From Rhodopirellula islandica (GTDB taxonomy: Bacteria; Planctomycetota; Planctomycetia; Pirellulales; Pirellulaceae), in assembly GCF_001027925.1 (NCBI RefSeq), contig NZ_LECT01000028.1:62001-126000 (forward strand): a stretch of 64,000 nucleotides of DNA, written 5' to 3'. How positions within the stretch are numbered: the first letter of the stretch is position 1; each line of letters begins with the position of its first letter. Positions 62,569-64,000 of this stretch are shown here, piece after piece. A model generated the notes under the pieces. The model made no database searches. It saw only the letters and a program-made list of their open reading frames with translations, and was not told the origin of the DNA. A program made the position numbers and the translations under genes.

Positions 62569-63684
62569 ATGGGCAACCTGTCCGAGCCACCCTCTTCTTC
62601 GGTTCACTTTGCCATTTCGACGGTTCGCGTTCCCGCGAACCCCATCGAAAAAGAGTCGAATCTCGGGGTCACTGAACTGGCCCCCGACGCAGCCGAAGAC
62701 CTGCTGGAAGAATGCTGGGAACAGATTGATTCACCGAATCAATCTCCCCACCCGTTGGCCGCGCCTCTGCAGCGGCACCTTCAACGTGCCCGGCACATCT
62801 ACCGATTCGAATCGCCAGACCATTCGTTGGCTGAGATCCTTTCACCCGAATGGCAAGACTGGGCATGGAGCGCGAACGCTCTGTGGTGGACCTCCGCTTC
62901 GGATGGCAAGCCAGCGTTGCTCAGCGACCCCGCGGGGCGACAACTGCACGGCCCAGGTTCCTTCGACGCGAAGGCTCAGATCCCCTTCCTTCCGGAATCG
63001 CGGCAGCGACGCATTGAGTCTGCCACGGTTCTCCGCAATCGAAACCTGGATCCAGTGGATGGCACCGCCCCGCTGCCCAGCAGCAGCGAGACCGAAACGT
63101 TTGCACCCGCGATCGCCGCCAAGCGAATGCTCGGACTGTTCGCCGTCGCGGCTCGCGCCGAAGCAATGGCCAATGGCCAGACGCTCGATCTCGACCGAGT
63201 CCGGGAGCGATCCCCGCTGGCGGCGGATGCGCTGACGCCTGCTGAAAAAGATTTCTTCGACCTGGTTTCACCTCCCGCTGAGATGGTCGACACGGCCGCC
63301 TGGCGTTACGAATCACTGCACACGCTGCAGTGGGCGTTGCAGATGCAACCAGACCTGGACTGGGCCGATGAACGCTGCGACCTCGCCAGCGTGCTGCGAT
63401 TGATCCTCTCACTGCCGCACGAAGACCTGATCGGGCACGCGATCTTGCGGCCCATCGAGGAACTGCTTCAAGCCGCTGACTTGCATGTTTGCTTGTGGTG
63501 GAAATTGGCGGTGGAGGGTGCGGCGGGACGAGAGATCCCCGGCGGATTGGACCCTGGCGTTGTGGCGGAACGCGTGCACGCACTGACGTGGCTGCTGCAA
63601 CTGTCCGGCGGCGTTCCCGAGGAGGCTGCTGACATGTCCTGGGATCAAATTGGCCGCGAAATCGAATGCGGCATCGTCGGTTGA
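62569..63684 (+). CDS. DUF4272-like protein
   Basis: Protein of 371 residues, mainly helical. The region ~165-371 resembles DUF4272: AIAAKRMLGLFAVAARA, AAWRYESLHTLQWALQMQ (the WRYE-LxxLxWAL motif), CDLASVLRLIL and a terminal helical segment with ERVHALTWLLQLSG. The N-terminal 150 residues form a separate, unrecognised part. Function unknown. Start at ATG 62569 (MGNLSEPPSSS). Confidence 0.7.
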   Translation: MGNLSEPPSSSVHFAISTVRVPANPIEKESNLGVTELAPDAAEDLLEECWEQIDSPNQSPHPLAAPLQRHLQRARHIYRFESPDHSLAEILSPEWQDWAWSANALWWTSASDGKPALLSDPAGRQLHGPGSFDAKAQIPFLPESRQRRIESATVLRNRNLDPVDGTAPLPSSSETETFAPAIAAKRMLGLFAVAARAEAMANGQTLDLDRVRERSPLAADALTPAEKDFFDLVSPPAEMVDTAAWRYESLHTLQWALQMQPDLDWADERCDLASVLRLILSLPHEDLIGHAILRPIEELLQAADLHVCLWWKLAVEGAAGREIPGGLDPGVVAERVHALTWLLQLSGGVPEEAADMSWDQIGREIECGIVG

Positions 63685-63769
63685 TCCGACGCACCCACCG
63701 CTGGCCCAACCTGCCGGAGTCGCCTTTTTACGGCCTACTCGATGCACCAGTGCTGACGTATAACTTTGA

Positions 63770-64000
<231 letters not shown>

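Overview
The window looks like chromosome from a planctomycete of the Rhodopirellula/Pirellulaceae type. The support is the gene families: a PSCyt/DUF1549-DUF1553 gene followed by a DUF1501 gene, tandem DUF1080, Tat-exported Gfo/Idh/MocA, PQQ propellers, a sulfotransferase and a PEP-CTERM protein. Other signs are many weak Shine-Dalgarno sites, frequent GTG/TTG starts, moderately high GC and short intergenic palindromic repeats. No tRNA, rRNA, CRISPR array, prophage or complete insertion sequence was recognised. The assignment rests on family recognition without database searches.

Layout. 1-3138, minus strand: the rpsM end of a ribosomal operon, then a methyltransferase-thyA-folA unit. 3432-9770, plus: an exopolysaccharide operon (Wzz-like co-polymerase, priming sugar-phosphate transferase with a degenerate GGDEF-like N-terminus, GT4, polysaccharide deacetylase, WecG/TagA). 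9822-12495, minus: leuB, cdsA, flavin reductase. 12853-16609: a second GT4, two exported unknowns and an efpL-type EF-P paralogue. 16916-20548: a transmembrane Ser/Thr kinase followed by an FHA-GGDEF diguanylate cyclase. 21029-30657: a planctomycete catabolic neighbourhood (PSCyt, DUF1501, Gfo/Idh, PQQ propeller, NagA-like amidohydrolase, DUF3500), edged by two copies of a ~200-bp palindromic element.

31109-36888: a membrane protein with a periodic charged tail, then a coupled deacetylase-GT4-PlsC-membrane protein operon. 36921-40743, minus: a DoxX/MauE-like protein, tandem DUF1080 lipoprotein and sulfotransferase. 41002-47517, plus: MazG, a GldG-like membrane protein, an ABC ATPase, then a fatty-acid module (FabZ-like, long ACP, FabZ-like without the catalytic His, FabF). 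47816-49636, minus: polyprenyl diphosphate synthase and moaC. 49637-51306: a 1-kb gene-free leader, a MerR-type HTH plus degenerate receiver regulator, and a strong terminator. 51479-64000: a carboxypeptidase-regulatory repeat protein, FHA-GAF-PP2C phosphatase, Gfo/Idh oxidoreductase, unknowns, Uma2 nuclease, PEP-CTERM protein, UvrC-like GIY-YIG protein, DUF4272 protein and the start of thiC.

Three themes recur: envelope polysaccharide and glycolipid synthesis (several GT4, two deacetylases, PlsC, CdsA, polyprenyl synthase), phospho-signalling (kinase, FHA twice, PP2C, GGDEF) and lipid synthesis. Points most worth follow-up are the GGDEF-like/sugar transferase fusion, the atypical ACP/FabZ set, the NagA-like protein lacking a metal-ligand Glu, the degenerate-receiver regulator and the palindromic element family.
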